Source: Benzoatithermus flavus (lineage in GTDB: Bacteria; Pseudomonadota; Alphaproteobacteria; Geminicoccales; Geminicoccaceae). From it: a stretch of 64,000 bases of DNA. The position numbers and the translations under genes were made by a program. The notes below the pieces were generated by a model. The model worked only from the letters and a program-made list of their open reading frames with translations. It had not been told where the DNA came from and ran no database searches. Shown here one piece after another: positions 18,818 to 28,089 of the stretch (the stretch's first letter is position 1; every line of letters starts with the position of its first letter). Location: contig NZ_JBBLZC010000017.1 of the NCBI RefSeq assembly GCF_037908215.1, forward strand, positions 1-64,000. Reading direction: 5' to 3'.

Positions 18818-19273
18818 TTGGCATCTGACACGGCAACGGCCCCGTTCCGCAGCCGACGGCTGGTGCGGCTCGCCGATTGCGATCCGGTCGGGGTGGTCTA
18901 TTTCCCGCGCTACTTCGACCTGTTCCACGGCCTGATCGAGGACTGGTTCGGCCAGGGCCTCGGGCTCGACTACTGGCGTCTCCTGCGCGAGGACGGGCTC
19001 GCCTTCCCGGTGGCCCATGCCGAGGCCGACTATCGCGCGTCGAGCCGCATGGGCGAGACGCTCGACCTCGAGCTTCGCATCGAGCGGCTGGGCGAGCGCT
19101 CGCTCACGCTCCGGATCGACGTGTCGGGTGCCGTGGACGGCGCCGTTCGGGTCAAGGGCAGGCTCGTCACCGTCGCGACCGACCTCGCCTCGGGCCGCTC
19201 CGTGCCGATCCCGGAGGATCTGCGCGCCGTCTTTCGCCGCTATGTCGGCCGCTGCGGGCGCGAGGTCGCATGA
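18818..19273 (+). CDS. Hotdog acyl-CoA thioesterase (4-HBA-CoA thioesterase-like)
   Basis: This is a 151-residue thioesterase of the 4-hydroxybenzoyl-CoA/YbgC type. The catalytic-region signature is RLADCDPVGVVYFPRYFDLFH, with the aspartate after the LA and the tyrosine at VVYF, then FPVAHAEADYRASSRMGE. The start is taken as TTG 18818, seven bases after GGAGGAG; no ATG or GTG gives the right N-terminus. Its stop overlaps the gpsA ATG by four bases, so it is coupled to gpsA. Substrate is unknown. Confidence 0.83.
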   Translation: MASDTATAPFRSRRLVRLADCDPVGVVYFPRYFDLFHGLIEDWFGQGLGLDYWRLLREDGLAFPVAHAEADYRASSRMGETLDLELRIERLGERSLTLRIDVSGAVDGAVRVKGRLVTVATDLASGRSVPIPEDLRAVFRRYVGRCGREVA

Positions 19274-20250
19274 CACGGCTCGGGGTGGTCGGGGCCGGCG
19301 CCTGGGGCACGGCGCTCGCGATCGTGGCGGCGCGCGCCGGCAACACCGTCCGGCTCTGGGGCCGCGATCCCGACCGGATCGCCACCATGGCGGCGGCCCG
19401 CGAGAACAGGCACTACCTTCCGGGCGTGAGGTTGCCGGTCGAGATCGCCCCGACGGCGAGGCTGGACGAGCTCGCCGATGCCGAAGCGCTCCTCCTCGTC
19501 GTGCCGGCCCAGCAGCTCCGCGCCGTCTGCCGTCGTTTGCCGCCGGGCGGAGCACCGCTCGTGATCTGCGCCAAGGGCCTCGAGCAGGCGACCGGCCTCC
19601 GGCTCAGCCAGGTCGTGGCCGAGGAGCGGCCGGGTGCCCGCATCGCCTGCCTTTCGGGTCCCTCCTTCGCCGCCGAGGTGGGGCGGGGACTGCCGACCGC
19701 GGTCACGATCGCGGCCGAGGACAAGGCGCTCGCCGGGCACCTCGCCGAGCGGCTCGCGAGCCTCACCTTCCGCCCCTACCCGAGCGACGACCTTCTCGGC
19801 GTCGAGCTCGCGGGTGCGCTCAAGAACGTCATCGCCATCGCCGCCGGCGTCACGATGGGCAAGGGTCTGGGCGAGAATGCGCGCGCGGCGCTCGTCACGC
19901 GCGGCCTCGCCGAGATGGGCCGCCTCGCCCATGCCCTGGGCGCGAGGCGCGAGACGCTCATGGGGCTCTCCGGCCTCGGCGATCTCCTGCTCACGGCCAC
20001 GAGTCTCACCTCCCGCAACACCAGCTTCGGCTTCGCGCTGGCGCAGGGCCGCCTCCCCGCCGAGCTCCTGGCCGCCGGCGAGAAGCTCAGCGAGGGTGCC
20101 TACACCGCCGAGGCCGCCTGCCGTCTCGCCGCCCGTGTCGGGGTGGAGCTGCCGATCGCCGCGGCCGTGCGCGCCGTGGTGGCGGGCGAGCTCGACGTCG
20201 ATGCCGCGATCGAAGCGCTCCTCTCGCGTCCGCTGGCCCCCATGGAATGA
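19270..20250 (+). CDS. gpsA: NAD(P)-dependent glycerol-3-phosphate dehydrogenase
   Basis: This encodes 326 residues that reduce dihydroxyacetone phosphate to sn-glycerol-3-phosphate for phospholipid synthesis. The N-terminal nucleotide-binding loop is VVGAGAWGTALA. CLSGPSFAAEV, the lysine-bearing ELAGALKNVIAIAAG and GLSGLGDLLLT are conserved GpsA segments. It starts within the thioesterase stop (ATGA). It is biosynthetic and distinct from the FAD-linked GlpD at 46-47 kb. Confidence 0.95.
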   Translation: MTRLGVVGAGAWGTALAIVAARAGNTVRLWGRDPDRIATMAAARENRHYLPGVRLPVEIAPTARLDELADAEALLLVVPAQQLRAVCRRLPPGGAPLVICAKGLEQATGLRLSQVVAEERPGARIACLSGPSFAAEVGRGLPTAVTIAAEDKALAGHLAERLASLTFRPYPSDDLLGVELAGALKNVIAIAAGVTMGKGLGENARAALVTRGLAEMGRLAHALGARRETLMGLSGLGDLLLTATSLTSRNTSFGFALAQGRLPAELLAAGEKLSEGAYTAEAACRLAARVGVELPIAAAVRAVVAGELDVDAAIEALLSRPLAPME

Positions 20251-20459
20251 CCGCAGCTTGTCCAAAGATGCCGGAAAAGACGCTGTCGGGGTGAAGGATG
20301 TCGCCGGCGAGCCGGTGGAAGATATGCGTTCCCCAACCAGAGAGATGACTCGCATGGGTCGCCTCGTGTCCTGATCGGGGCGAAATATCGATTGCCCTGG
20401 ACCAGGGTAGACGTCATGGATATTGCTTCGTCCTACGGGCGACTCCCGGGGATGTTGCG

Positions 20460-21962
20460 ATGAATATTGATGGCGAGCCGACCGCTGCCTGTACCATAGG
20501 AAGTATTGTCGTTCGCTACCGGCCGATCCGCTGGCCCGTCCTGGCGTGGATCGTGCTGCTGTGCGTGCTGGCCGTGCAGCCGCTGCGAGCTGCGCCGGCT
20601 CCGTCGGCCGCCCACCCCAACATCGTCTTCATCCTCACCGACGACATGGAGGTGAGCCAGCTTCCGTTCATGCGCAACCTGAACGCGCTGGTCGCGGCCG
20701 AGGGCGTCGGCTTCGAGCGCGCCTACGTCAACGTCGCCTTGTGCTGCCCGTCGCGGGCGACGATCCTGACCGGGAAGTACGCGCAGAACACGGGCGTATG
20801 GACCGACACGGCGCCCGCAGGCGGTTTCGACCGGTTCCACGAGCTCGGGCACGAGCAGAAGACCATCGCGGTCTGGCTCGAGGCGGCCGGCTACCGGACG
20901 GCATTGTTCGGAAAATATCTCAACCACTATCCCGATCGAGCCGACGGTGGCCGCTACGTCCCGTCCGGCTGGACCGAATGGGCGGCCGATCTCTGGTATC
21001 GGGGCGATCTCGCCAGGCAGTTCAACTACGTCCTGAACAAGGACGGTGCCCTCGTCCGCCATGGCAGCCGTCCTACCGACTACGCCACCGACGTGCTCGG
21101 CAGGCTTGCCACCGACTTCATCACCACCTCGGCCGCCGCAAGGAAGCCGTTCTTCCTCTATCTCGCCCTCCCGGCGCCACATGCGCCCGCCGTCCCGGCG
21201 CCGCGCCACGCCGGCCTGTTCCCGAACGAGCGGGCGCCGCGCCCGCCCTCGTTCAACGAGGCGGACGTGAGCGACAAGCCACCCTTCCTGCGGCGCCCGC
21301 CCCTGACCGCGGCCGGGATCGCCGCGATCGACCGCCGCCGCCGCGACCAGTTGCGCTCGCTCCAGGCCGTGGACGAGGTGGTGCGATCGATCGTCGACAC
21401 GCTGGCGCGCGTGGAGCAGCTCGCCCGGACCTACATCGTCTTCACGTCGGACAACGGCCTCCTGATGGGCCAGCATCGCCGGGCGTTCGTGAAGGATCTG
21501 CCCTACGAGGAAGCCCAGCGCGTGCCGCTGCTCGTGCGCGGACCGGGCGTGGTGCGCGGCGTGAAGCGCCGCCAGCTCGTGACGAACGCCGATCTGGCGC
21601 CGACCTTCCTCGCCTGGGCCGGTGTGCGGGCACCCCTCGACCTCGACGGCCGCTCCTTCGCGCCGCTTCTGCGCCGCCAGGCACCGCATCGCTGGCGAAT
21701 CGCCGTGCCGCTGGCCCGGCACGACCGGCAGGCTCCGACCGACCTTCCGGGCTATCGCGGCCTGCGCACGCGCCGCTACACCTATGTCGAGTGGCAGACG
21801 GGAGCCAGGGAACTCTACGATACCGACAGGGACCCGTACCAGCTCGTGAACATCGCCAGGGATGCGAGCCCGGCACTCCTCGCCGGGCTGGCGACGGCGA
21901 CCGCGCGGCTCGCCCGGTGCCGCGGCGCCGGATGCAGGGCCGCCGAGGACGCCCCCTGGTAG
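20460..21962 (+). CDS. Sulfatase (formylglycine-type)
   Basis: This encodes a 500-residue arylsulfatase-family hydrolase. An N-terminal membrane segment (about residues 25-45, ending LRAAPAP) suggests export as a signal or anchor. PNIVFILTDDM gives the metal-binding aspartates (D61, D62). Cys95 in CCPSRAT is the residue converted to formylglycine, and VFTSDNGLLMG supplies further metal ligands. A maturase is not in the window. ATG 20460 follows GGGGATGTTGCG. The natural sulfate ester is unknown. The 209 bases upstream are less GC-rich and probably hold its promoter. Confidence 0.88.
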   Translation: MNIDGEPTAACTIGSIVVRYRPIRWPVLAWIVLLCVLAVQPLRAAPAPSAAHPNIVFILTDDMEVSQLPFMRNLNALVAAEGVGFERAYVNVALCCPSRATILTGKYAQNTGVWTDTAPAGGFDRFHELGHEQKTIAVWLEAAGYRTALFGKYLNHYPDRADGGRYVPSGWTEWAADLWYRGDLARQFNYVLNKDGALVRHGSRPTDYATDVLGRLATDFITTSAAARKPFFLYLALPAPHAPAVPAPRHAGLFPNERAPRPPSFNEADVSDKPPFLRRPPLTAAGIAAIDRRRRDQLRSLQAVDEVVRSIVDTLARVEQLARTYIVFTSDNGLLMGQHRRAFVKDLPYEEAQRVPLLVRGPGVVRGVKRRQLVTNADLAPTFLAWAGVRAPLDLDGRSFAPLLRRQAPHRWRIAVPLARHDRQAPTDLPGYRGLRTRRYTYVEWQTGARELYDTDRDPYQLVNIARDASPALLAGLATATARLARCRGAGCRAAEDAPW

Positions 21963-21984
21963 CAGCATCCGCCGGCCGGAGCCG

Positions 21985-22560
21985 CTAGGCCGAGGCGACC
22001 TGCGCCACCGCCGCCTGCAGCACCTCGAGCGGCCGGGCGCCCTGGACCAGCACGCTCCGCTCGATCGGCCCGCCCTCCCGCCCGATCACCAGCGCCGGCA
22101 CGCCGCGCAGGCCAAGCCGCCGCGCCATGGCCCGATCGGCCAGGACCTCCGCAAGGCAGCCGGCCTCGCGCGAGCGCTTGGTGCAGCTCCTCGCCGTCGA
22201 GTCCGACGCTGCGGGCGATCCCGACCAGCACCTCGCCATCGGCGAGATCCGGCCCGTCCACGAAGAAGGCGCGAAACAGCGCCGCGTGCAGCGCATCGAA
22301 CGCACCCTTCGCCCGCGCGAACGCCGCCGCCTCCAGGGCTGCGCGGCTGCACCGGCGGCCGCCACGAGGTCATGCCCCGCTCCGCCGCCATCGGGTAGCC
22401 CGACTGACCCCAGACCCGGTGCAGGTAGGGCGCATCGGGATCGGGCGTCGGCTCGGGCTCGGGGCCGGAGCTCGAACGCGCGCCGGCGCACCGCGCTCCG
22501 CCCTCGGCTCGGCGCGAGGCAGTCCACCGCCTGGCTGGTGAAGCACAAGCTGATGCAGGC
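21985..22560 (-). pseudogene. DsbA/FrnE-family oxidoreductase, multiply frameshifted
   Basis: Segments of a FrnE-like (2-hydroxychromene-2-carboxylate isomerase related) thioredoxin-fold protein occur in order but in different frames. RAFELRP is at about 22470-22480. PDAPYLHRVWGQSGYPM follows at about 22390-22440. FDALHAALFRAFFVDGPDLA lies around 22260-22300. The end, LGLRGVPALVIGREGG and VLQAAVAQVASA, closes at 21985. At least three frame changes are needed. The N-terminal CxxC region could not be identified. It is tail to tail with the sulfatase gene. Indel errors in the assembly are the alternative. Confidence 0.7.
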
Positions 22561-22938
22561 GATGGCCCGGCGCGAGGCCGAGAAGCCCGAGCCGCAAGGC
22601 GGGATCGCACTCGACGACGCCTGCCTGGACGGCGAGCACCCGGGCGGCGAGTGTGGCCGAGAAGCCGCGGGCGAGCCCCCCTTCGTGGCCGCGATCGAGA
22701 CGACGCCCGAGCGCAAGCTGCGGCGGATCGAGCTCGTCGCCCGAGCTGCCACGCGTATCGCGCCGCATCCCTGCCGGGACATCGCTGCGGATGCGCGAGA
22801 CGGATGTTCAGGAATGGAAATGGCACGAACGAAACCGAACCCGCGCTCGCCCGAACGAACCCAGGACGGGGAAAGGCAGCTCTCTCGAGAGCTTGCGATG
22901 CCGTGCCCCCCCGCGGCCGGCGCGAGGGGCGTTCCCGC

Positions 22939-23424
22939 TCAGCAATAGGCCAGCATCTTGTCGGCGCCCGAGACCTCCATCACACCGGGGCTCTCCTCGA
23001 CGTTCAGGGCCTTCACCACCCCGTCCTCGACCAGCATGGCGTAACGTTTGCTGCGGGTGCCGAGGCCGAAGCCCGAGCCGTCGAAGTCGAGGCCGATCGC
23101 CTTCGTGAAGGTGCCGTTGCCGTCGGCCAGCATCAGGATCTTGTCGCCGACCCCGGACTGCTTCGCCCAGGCGTCGAGCACGAAGGCGTCGTTGACCGAG
23201 ACGCAGGCCACCGTGTCGATGCCCTTGGCCTTGAGCACGTCCAGGTGCTCGAGGTAGCTCGGCAGGTGCTTGGCATGGCAGGTCGGCGTGAAGGCGCCGG
23301 GCACGGCGAACAGGATCACCCGCTTGCCGGCGGTGAGCTCCTTGGTGGTGACGTCCTTGAGGCCCTCCGGCGTTTTGACCTTGAACGTGGCATCGGGCAG
23401 CTTGTCGCCCACGGCAATCGGCAT
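22939..23424 (-). CDS. Peroxiredoxin (Prx5 type)
   Basis: This 161-residue protein is a Prx5-subfamily peroxiredoxin that reduces peroxides. The catalytic loop PGAFTPTC places the peroxidatic cysteine at residue 49. YEH- and NDAFVLDAW-type segments and DGSGFGLGTRSKRYAML are typical of the atypical two-Cys group. The protein ends in a cysteine (MLAYC). It is cytosolic with no signal peptide. It is divergent from yqgE; a shared 193-base region lies between them. Confidence 0.93.
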   Translation of the reverse strand: MPIAVGDKLPDATFKVKTPEGLKDVTTKELTAGKRVILFAVPGAFTPTCHAKHLPSYLEHLDVLKAKGIDTVACVSVNDAFVLDAWAKQSGVGDKILMLADGNGTFTKAIGLDFDGSGFGLGTRSKRYAMLVEDGVVKALNVEESPGVMEVSGADKMLAYC

Positions 23425-23617
23425 GGCGTGCGATCCTTCCCTTTATCCCGTCCTCGGGCGGCCACCGGCGTGGTGCCCGGCCTCTAGATGACACCGCGCC
23501 GGGGCCCCGGCAACCGGTCTTGCCGGAGACGACGTCTCTGGCCCGATTCCATGGTCGGTCGCGCGAAGCTCCTCCTTGGCCCTTGTTGCCAGGACGCGCC
23601 GGGCATATCTCTAGGAC

Positions 23618-24190
23618 ATGTCTCAGGCAGCTTCCCATCGGCACCTGACCGGCATGCTGCTGGTCGCAATGCCCGGTATGGCCGACCCGCGTTTCGAGCG
23701 CAGCGTCGTTTACTTGTGTGCGCATTCGCCCGAAGGCGCGATGGGGCTCGTCGTCAACCAGGTCGCGAGCAACGTCAGCTTTCCGGCCGTGATCGGCCAG
23801 CTCGGCATCGAGGCCTCGGAGGACTGCGCCGACACGCCCGTCCATGTCGGCGGCCCGGTCGAGACCAGCCGCGGCTTCGTCCTGCACTCGGCCGACTACG
23901 TACAAGAGAGCACGCTCGTGATCGACGAGCACTTCGCGCTCACCGCCACGATCGACGTGCTGCGCGCCATCGCCGAGGGCACCGGTCCCCGCCGGCACGT
24001 CCTCGCCCTCGGCTATGCCGGCTGGGGTGCCGGGCAGCTCGACGCCGAGATCCAGAACAATGGCTGGCTGGTGGCCCCCGCCGCGCCCGACATCGTCTTC
24101 GGCGGCGACAACGACACCAAGTGGCTGCGGGCGATGCGCGCGATCGGCGTCGATCCGAGCCTGCTCTCGACCACGGCCGGCCACGCTTGA
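23618..24190 (+). CDS. YqgE/AlgH family protein (DUF179)
   Basis: This 190-residue protein is of the YqgE/AlgH family, widely conserved and of unclear function. The pattern LTGMLLVAMPGMADPRFERS, HSPEGAMGLVVNQ, VHVGGPVETSRGFVLHS and ALGYAGWGAGQLDAEI is unmistakable. ATG 23618 is the first codon before the fold. It ends 21 bases from the rpoH stop, tail to tail. Confidence 0.92.
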   Translation: MSQAASHRHLTGMLLVAMPGMADPRFERSVVYLCAHSPEGAMGLVVNQVASNVSFPAVIGQLGIEASEDCADTPVHVGGPVETSRGFVLHSADYVQESTLVIDEHFALTATIDVLRAIAEGTGPRRHVLALGYAGWGAGQLDAEIQNNGWLVAPAAPDIVFGGDNDTKWLRAMRAIGVDPSLLSTTAGHA

Positions 24191-24211
24191 GCACGGGCCC
24201 GGCCGCGCGGC

Positions 24212-25117
24212 TCAGTGCGGCGGCAGTGCTGTGGCCTGCGCCGCCTGCGCCTGCTTCGCTTCCAGCGCCATCATCGCCTTCTGCAGCTTCTCGAAGGCGC
24301 GCACCTCGATCTGGCGCACGCGCTCGCGGCTGATGCCGTACTGGACCGAGAGGTCCTCGAGGGTCGTGGGCTCCTCCTTGAGCCGGCGCTCGGTCAGGAT
24401 GTGCTTCTCCCGGTCGTTGAGCACGGCCATGGCCTGGGCGAGGAGCTCGCGACGATGGAGGAGCTCGTCCTCCTCGGCGAGCGCGGTCTCCTGAGAGGCG
24501 CTCTCGTCGACCAGCCAGTCCTGCCACTCCGTGTCGCTCTCGGAGCGCAAGAGCGCGTTCAGCGAATGATCCGGCCCCTCGAGGCGCCGGTTCATCTCGA
24601 TCACGTCCTGCTCGGTCACCTCGAGCGTGTTCGCGATCTCCTTCACGGCCTCCGGGCTGAGGTCGCCTTCCTCGATCGCCTGCATCTGGCTCTTCAGCCG
24701 CCGCAGGTTGAAGAACAGCTTCTTCTGCGCTGCCGTCGTACCGAGCTTGACGAGCGACCAGGAATGCAGAATATATTCCTGGATAGCGGCGCGGATCCAC
24801 CACATGGCATAGGTGGCGAGGCGGAAGCCGCGATCGGGGTCGAAGCGCTTGACGGCCTGCATCAGGCCGACATTACCTTCGGAGATGATCTCGTTCATGG
24901 GCAGGCCGTAGCCGCGATAGCCCATGGCGATCTTGGCGACGAGGCGCAGATGGCTCGTCACCAGCTTGTGCGCGGCCTCGACGTCCTCCTGCTCGCGCCA
25001 CCGCTTCGCCAACATGTATTCCTCGCCGGCATCCAGCATCGGGAAGCGCCGGATCTCGTCGAGATAGCGCGCGAGGCCGGTGCCTTCGGTAGGTACGATC
25101 GGGAGACTGGCCATCAT
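24212..25117 (-). CDS. rpoH: RNA polymerase sigma factor RpoH (sigma-32)
   Basis: This 301-residue protein directs RNA polymerase to heat-shock promoters. Region 2 is seen in LMQAVKRFDPDRGFRLATYA and WWIRAAIQEYILHSWSLVK. The RpoH-specific box is AQKKLFFNLR. Region 4.2 is YGISRERVRQIEVRAFEKL. An MMASLP start gives two adjacent ATGs; the first at 25117 is used. It lies downstream of rluD on the same strand, an order common in alphaproteobacteria. A promoter probably sits in the 113-base gap, but I could not define it. Confidence 0.95.
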   Translation of the reverse strand: MMASLPIVPTEGTGLARYLDEIRRFPMLDAGEEYMLAKRWREQEDVEAAHKLVTSHLRLVAKIAMGYRGYGLPMNEIISEGNVGLMQAVKRFDPDRGFRLATYAMWWIRAAIQEYILHSWSLVKLGTTAAQKKLFFNLRRLKSQMQAIEEGDLSPEAVKEIANTLEVTEQDVIEMNRRLEGPDHSLNALLRSESDTEWQDWLVDESASQETALAEEDELLHRRELLAQAMAVLNDREKHILTERRLKEEPTTLEDLSVQYGISRERVRQIEVRAFEKLQKAMMALEAKQAQAAQATALPPH

Positions 25118-25230
25118 CGAATCCTGATGCCGAACGGTCGCTTCATGCCCGCACGCCGCGCCCGGGCCGCGCAGGTCGGTCCGGTCCTGCCGACGTGCCG
25201 GCGCACGTCAGCGGACGGGCTCAGCTTAAG

Positions 25231-26208
25231 CTACCCCCGCAGGAGTTCAAGGACCCGTGGGAAGATCGGCGGTGGCGGTGCATCGAAGGCCATGACCTCG
25301 CCGGTGATGGGATGGACGAAACCGAGATGACGCGCATGGAGCAGTATCCGGTCGAGGGAACCGATGGCCCCGGCCGCGACGGCGGGCGCTTGCGCGTCCC
25401 GACCGCGCCCGTACAGGCGGTCGCCGACGATCGGGTGGCCGAGGCTGCTGGTATGCACCCTGATCTGGTGCGTGCGCCCGGTCTCGAGCCTCAACGCCAG
25501 ATGTGCGGCACGGGTTCCCGCGGCCTCAAGTACACGCCAGTGTGTCACGGCGCGCTTGCCGCCGTGACGGACGACCGCCATGCGCTTGCGGTCGACGGGA
25601 TGGCGGCCGATCGGACGGTCGACGGTGCCCGCCTGGGTGCGGGGCAGCCCCCAGACGACGGCCTCGTAGACCCGCTCGATCGCATGCACGCTGAACTGGC
25701 CGGCGAGGCCGATATGGGCGCGGTCGTGCTTGGCGACGACCATCACCCCGCTGACCTCCCGGTCGAGGCGGTGCACGATGCCGGGCCGCGAGACCCCGCC
25801 GATGCCGGACAGGCTGCCTTGGCAGTGCGCCAGGAGTGCGTTGACGAGGGTGCCCTCGTCGTGGCCGGGGGCGGGATGGACGACCACGCCCGCGGGCTTG
25901 ACCAGCACGATCAGGTGCTCGTCCTCGAACAGGACCTCGAGCGGCAGCGCCTGTGCCGCCGGGGTCGCCGGCTTGGGGGCGGGCACGTCCAGCACGAAGC
26001 TCTCGCCCGGTTTGACCCGGTAGCCCGGCTCCGCTATCAACCGGCCGCCCTGGCGCAGGCGGCCCTCGCGCACCAGATGCTGCAGGCGCGAGCGCGAGAG
26101 CTGCGGCAGCCGGGCGGCCAGGAAGAGATCGAGCCGCTGGCCGTCGTGCTCGCGGCCCGCTTCGAGTTCGATCGGCCCGGTCAGGACGGGCGTCTGCGGC
26201 CCGCTCAC
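25231..26208 (-). CDS. rluD: 23S rRNA pseudouridine synthase, RluD family
   Basis: This 325-residue protein converts uridine to pseudouridine in large-subunit rRNA. An S4 domain comes first (GQRLDLFLAARLPQLSRSRL). The catalytic domain has RPGIVHRLDREVSGVMVVAK with the catalytic aspartate in HRLDRE, and RLETGRTHQIRVH. RluD modifies helix 69; the RluA-type alternatives cannot be fully excluded. The start is GTG 26208. The frame stays open far upstream through the methyltransferase gene on the other strand, which is an artefact of high GC. Confidence 0.9.
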   Translation of the reverse strand: MSGPQTPVLTGPIELEAGREHDGQRLDLFLAARLPQLSRSRLQHLVREGRLRQGGRLIAEPGYRVKPGESFVLDVPAPKPATPAAQALPLEVLFEDEHLIVLVKPAGVVVHPAPGHDEGTLVNALLAHCQGSLSGIGGVSRPGIVHRLDREVSGVMVVAKHDRAHIGLAGQFSVHAIERVYEAVVWGLPRTQAGTVDRPIGRHPVDRKRMAVVRHGGKRAVTHWRVLEAAGTRAAHLALRLETGRTHQIRVHTSSLGHPIVGDRLYGRGRDAQAPAVAAGAIGSLDRILLHARHLGFVHPITGEVMAFDAPPPPIFPRVLELLRG

Positions 26209-26227
26209 GGGCCCTTCGGTGGCGGAA

Positions 26228-26551
26228 ATGTCGGATTCCCTGCTCAAAGCGCTCAAGATCGTGGTCGTCGTCGGAGCCGTCGTGATCGTCGGTGGGACAG
26301 CTACCCTCATATGGCTCCTCGTCAAGCGCGGCACCAGCATGGCGGTGGCGACCGTCCAGGCACCGTCACCGCCGTCCGTGCCGGGCACGGTCGAGCTGCC
26401 GCCAGGTGCGGAGATCACCCAGATCGCCGCCGCCGGCCCCGAGCTTCTGCTTCTGGGCCGGGCGCCGGGCGAGGGCCAATTCCTCCTGGTCGTCGATGCG
26501 AAGTCGGGCACGAGGCGGCGTATCCTGCGTCTGGTCGAGACCCGGCCGTGA
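26228..26551 (+). CDS. Small single-pass membrane protein (DUF6476-like)
   Basis: This encodes a 107-residue protein with one N-terminal transmembrane helix (IVVVVGAVVIVGGTATLIWLL) and a periplasmic part of two or three strands ending KSGTRRRILRLVETRP. The size and position beside rluD match the DUF6476-type proteins of alphaproteobacteria, whose function is unknown. ATG 26228 is preferred over GTG 26219. Its stop overlaps the methyltransferase GTG, so the two are coupled. Confidence 0.72.
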   Translation: MSDSLLKALKIVVVVGAVVIVGGTATLIWLLVKRGTSMAVATVQAPSPPSVPGTVELPPGAEITQIAAAGPELLLLGRAPGEGQFLLVVDAKSGTRRRILRLVETRP

Positions 26552-27867
26552 GCGCGCGGCACCGGCCGGCGCCGTCGGGCGGCCCCGAGCGCGAGATCGT
26601 GATCGCGGGTCTCGGTGCCGCCGGCGACGGCATCGCCGATACGCCGGAGGGCCGGATCTACCTGCCGCGTGCCGTTCCGGGCGAACGCTGGCGCGTGCGC
26701 CTCGTGGAGCGCCTGGCGGAAGGCTGGCGCGCCGAGCCGGTCCGCTGCCTGGAGCCGTGCGAGCGCGCGGAGCCCGTCTGCCCGCATTTCGGCCGTTGCG
26801 GCGGCTGTCGTTTGCAGCACCTGCCGCCCGCCCTCTACGTCGCCCACAAGCAGCGGCGCATCGTCGAGGCGCTCGCACGGCGCGGTCTTCCGGGCGAGGT
26901 GGTGGACAAGCCCCGGCTCACGCCTTCGGGCAGCCGCCGCCGCCTGCGCCTCGGCCTCGCCCGCGAGCGCGGGAGGCTGATCCTGGGCTTCAGGGCGCGC
27001 GGCTCGCACCGGCTCGAGCCCGTCTCCGCCTGCCCGATCGCCTGTCCCGAGCTGGCGGCAGCGCTGCCGGCCTTGGCGGTGCGGCTGGAGGAGGCGCTGG
27101 CCACACCCCTGCCCGAGGAGGTGAGTCTCACCTTCACCGAGGCCGGCATCGACCTCCTCGTCCACGCCGCGCGCGGCCCCCTTCCGGCCGAGCGGGAGCG
27201 CCTGCCGCAGCTCGCCGCCGCGCTCGATCTCGCCCGGGTCGCCTGGACCGCGGGCGAGAGCGGGGCGGAGCCGCTCGTGGTGCGCCGGCAGCCTTGGGTA
27301 CGCTTCGGCGAAGTGCGGGTAACGCTGCCGCCCGGCGCCTTTCTCCAGGCGACCGCGTTCGGCGAGGCGGCGCTCCAGGCAGCGGTGGTCGAATGGAGCG
27401 AGGGTGCGCGCCGCGCCGTCGATCTGTTCGCCGGTGTCGGCACGCTCACCCTGGCGCTCGCACCCCGGCTGAAGAACATCAGGGCGGTCGAGGGCGATGC
27501 GGCGGCGGCCGAAGCGCTGCGTCGGGCGGCGGGTGCGGCCCGGCTCGGCGGGGTAACGGTCGAGACGCGCGATCTCGTCCGCCGGCCGCTGGGTCCGGCG
27601 GAGCTCGAGGGATGCGATCTCGCCGTGCTCGATCCGCCGCGCGCCGGTGCGCTCGAGCAGGCGAGGGCGCTGGCGGCATCGGGCGTGCCCAAGGTGGTCT
27701 ACGTCTCGTGCCATCCCGAGAGCTTCGCGCGAGATGCCCGCATTCTGGCCGATGCCGGCTTCGTGCTCCGCGAGGTGCGGCCGGTCGACCAGTTCCTGTT
27801 CGCGGCCGAGATCGAGCTCGCAGCGCTCCTGGTGCGACCGGGTGGCGCGGCGCAGAAAAGGGCTTGA
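26548..27867 (+). CDS. Class I SAM-dependent RNA m5U-type methyltransferase (TrmA/RlmD family)
   Basis: This encodes 439 residues. An iron-sulfur cluster site is visible as C-x2-C-x5-C and CGGC in CLEPCERAEPVCPHFGRCGGC. The SAM site is VDLFAGVGTLTLAL, with LDPPRAG and the catalytic cysteine in VVYVSCHPESFARD. The family methylates C5 of uridine in 23S rRNA or tRNA; the exact site cannot be assigned. A short TRAM-like beta region occupies the first 60 residues. The start GTG 26548 overlaps the preceding stop as GTGA. Confidence 0.9.
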   Translation: MSARHRPAPSGGPEREIVIAGLGAAGDGIADTPEGRIYLPRAVPGERWRVRLVERLAEGWRAEPVRCLEPCERAEPVCPHFGRCGGCRLQHLPPALYVAHKQRRIVEALARRGLPGEVVDKPRLTPSGSRRRLRLGLARERGRLILGFRARGSHRLEPVSACPIACPELAAALPALAVRLEEALATPLPEEVSLTFTEAGIDLLVHAARGPLPAERERLPQLAAALDLARVAWTAGESGAEPLVVRRQPWVRFGEVRVTLPPGAFLQATAFGEAALQAAVVEWSEGARRAVDLFAGVGTLTLALAPRLKNIRAVEGDAAAAEALRRAAGAARLGGVTVETRDLVRRPLGPAELEGCDLAVLDPPRAGALEQARALAASGVPKVVYVSCHPESFARDARILADAGFVLREVRPVDQFLFAAEIELAALLVRPGGAAQKRA

Positions 27868-27892
27868 TCACCGGCCTTCGCATCGCTATCTA
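27864..27892 (+). promoter_or_regulatory. Putative promoter of tRNA-Glu
   Basis: TTGATC at 27864-27869 and TATCTA at 27887-27892 are 17 bases apart, and the mature tRNA begins 20 bases later. The -35 box overlaps the stop codon of the methyltransferase gene. Confidence 0.5.
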
Positions 27893-27911
27893 GCCGCCAC
27901 GCCAAGCCGCT

Positions 27912-27987
27912 GTCCCCTTCGTCTAGCGGTCCAGGACGTCGCCCTCTCACGGCGAAAACAGGGGTTCGAGTCCCCTAGGGGACGCCA
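27912..27987 (+). tRNA. tRNA-Glu (anticodon CTC)
   Basis: A 76-base tRNA with a seven-base-pair acceptor stem (GTCCCCT with AGGGGAC), discriminator G and encoded CCA. The anticodon loop CTCTCAC on a five-pair stem gives anticodon CTC, read as glutamate. The T arm is CAGGGGTTCGAGTCCCCTA. It is close in sequence to the E. coli tRNA-Glu. An integrase-like remnant follows 102 bases downstream. Confidence 0.95.
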
Positions 27988-28089
27988 TTGCGCCTCGCGC
28001 GTGGTCCAGCCTGTCAACACACAGGAATGTCATGGTTTCCTGCTGCCCCAGTGTAGCATCGGGACGTGACGAGGCCTGTGTCACACCGC

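Noticed and set aside
26209..27714. Upstream extension of the rluD frame to 827 codons
   Set aside because: The added part is antisense to the RNA methyltransferase and small membrane protein genes and has no domain; GTG 26208 gives the right start.
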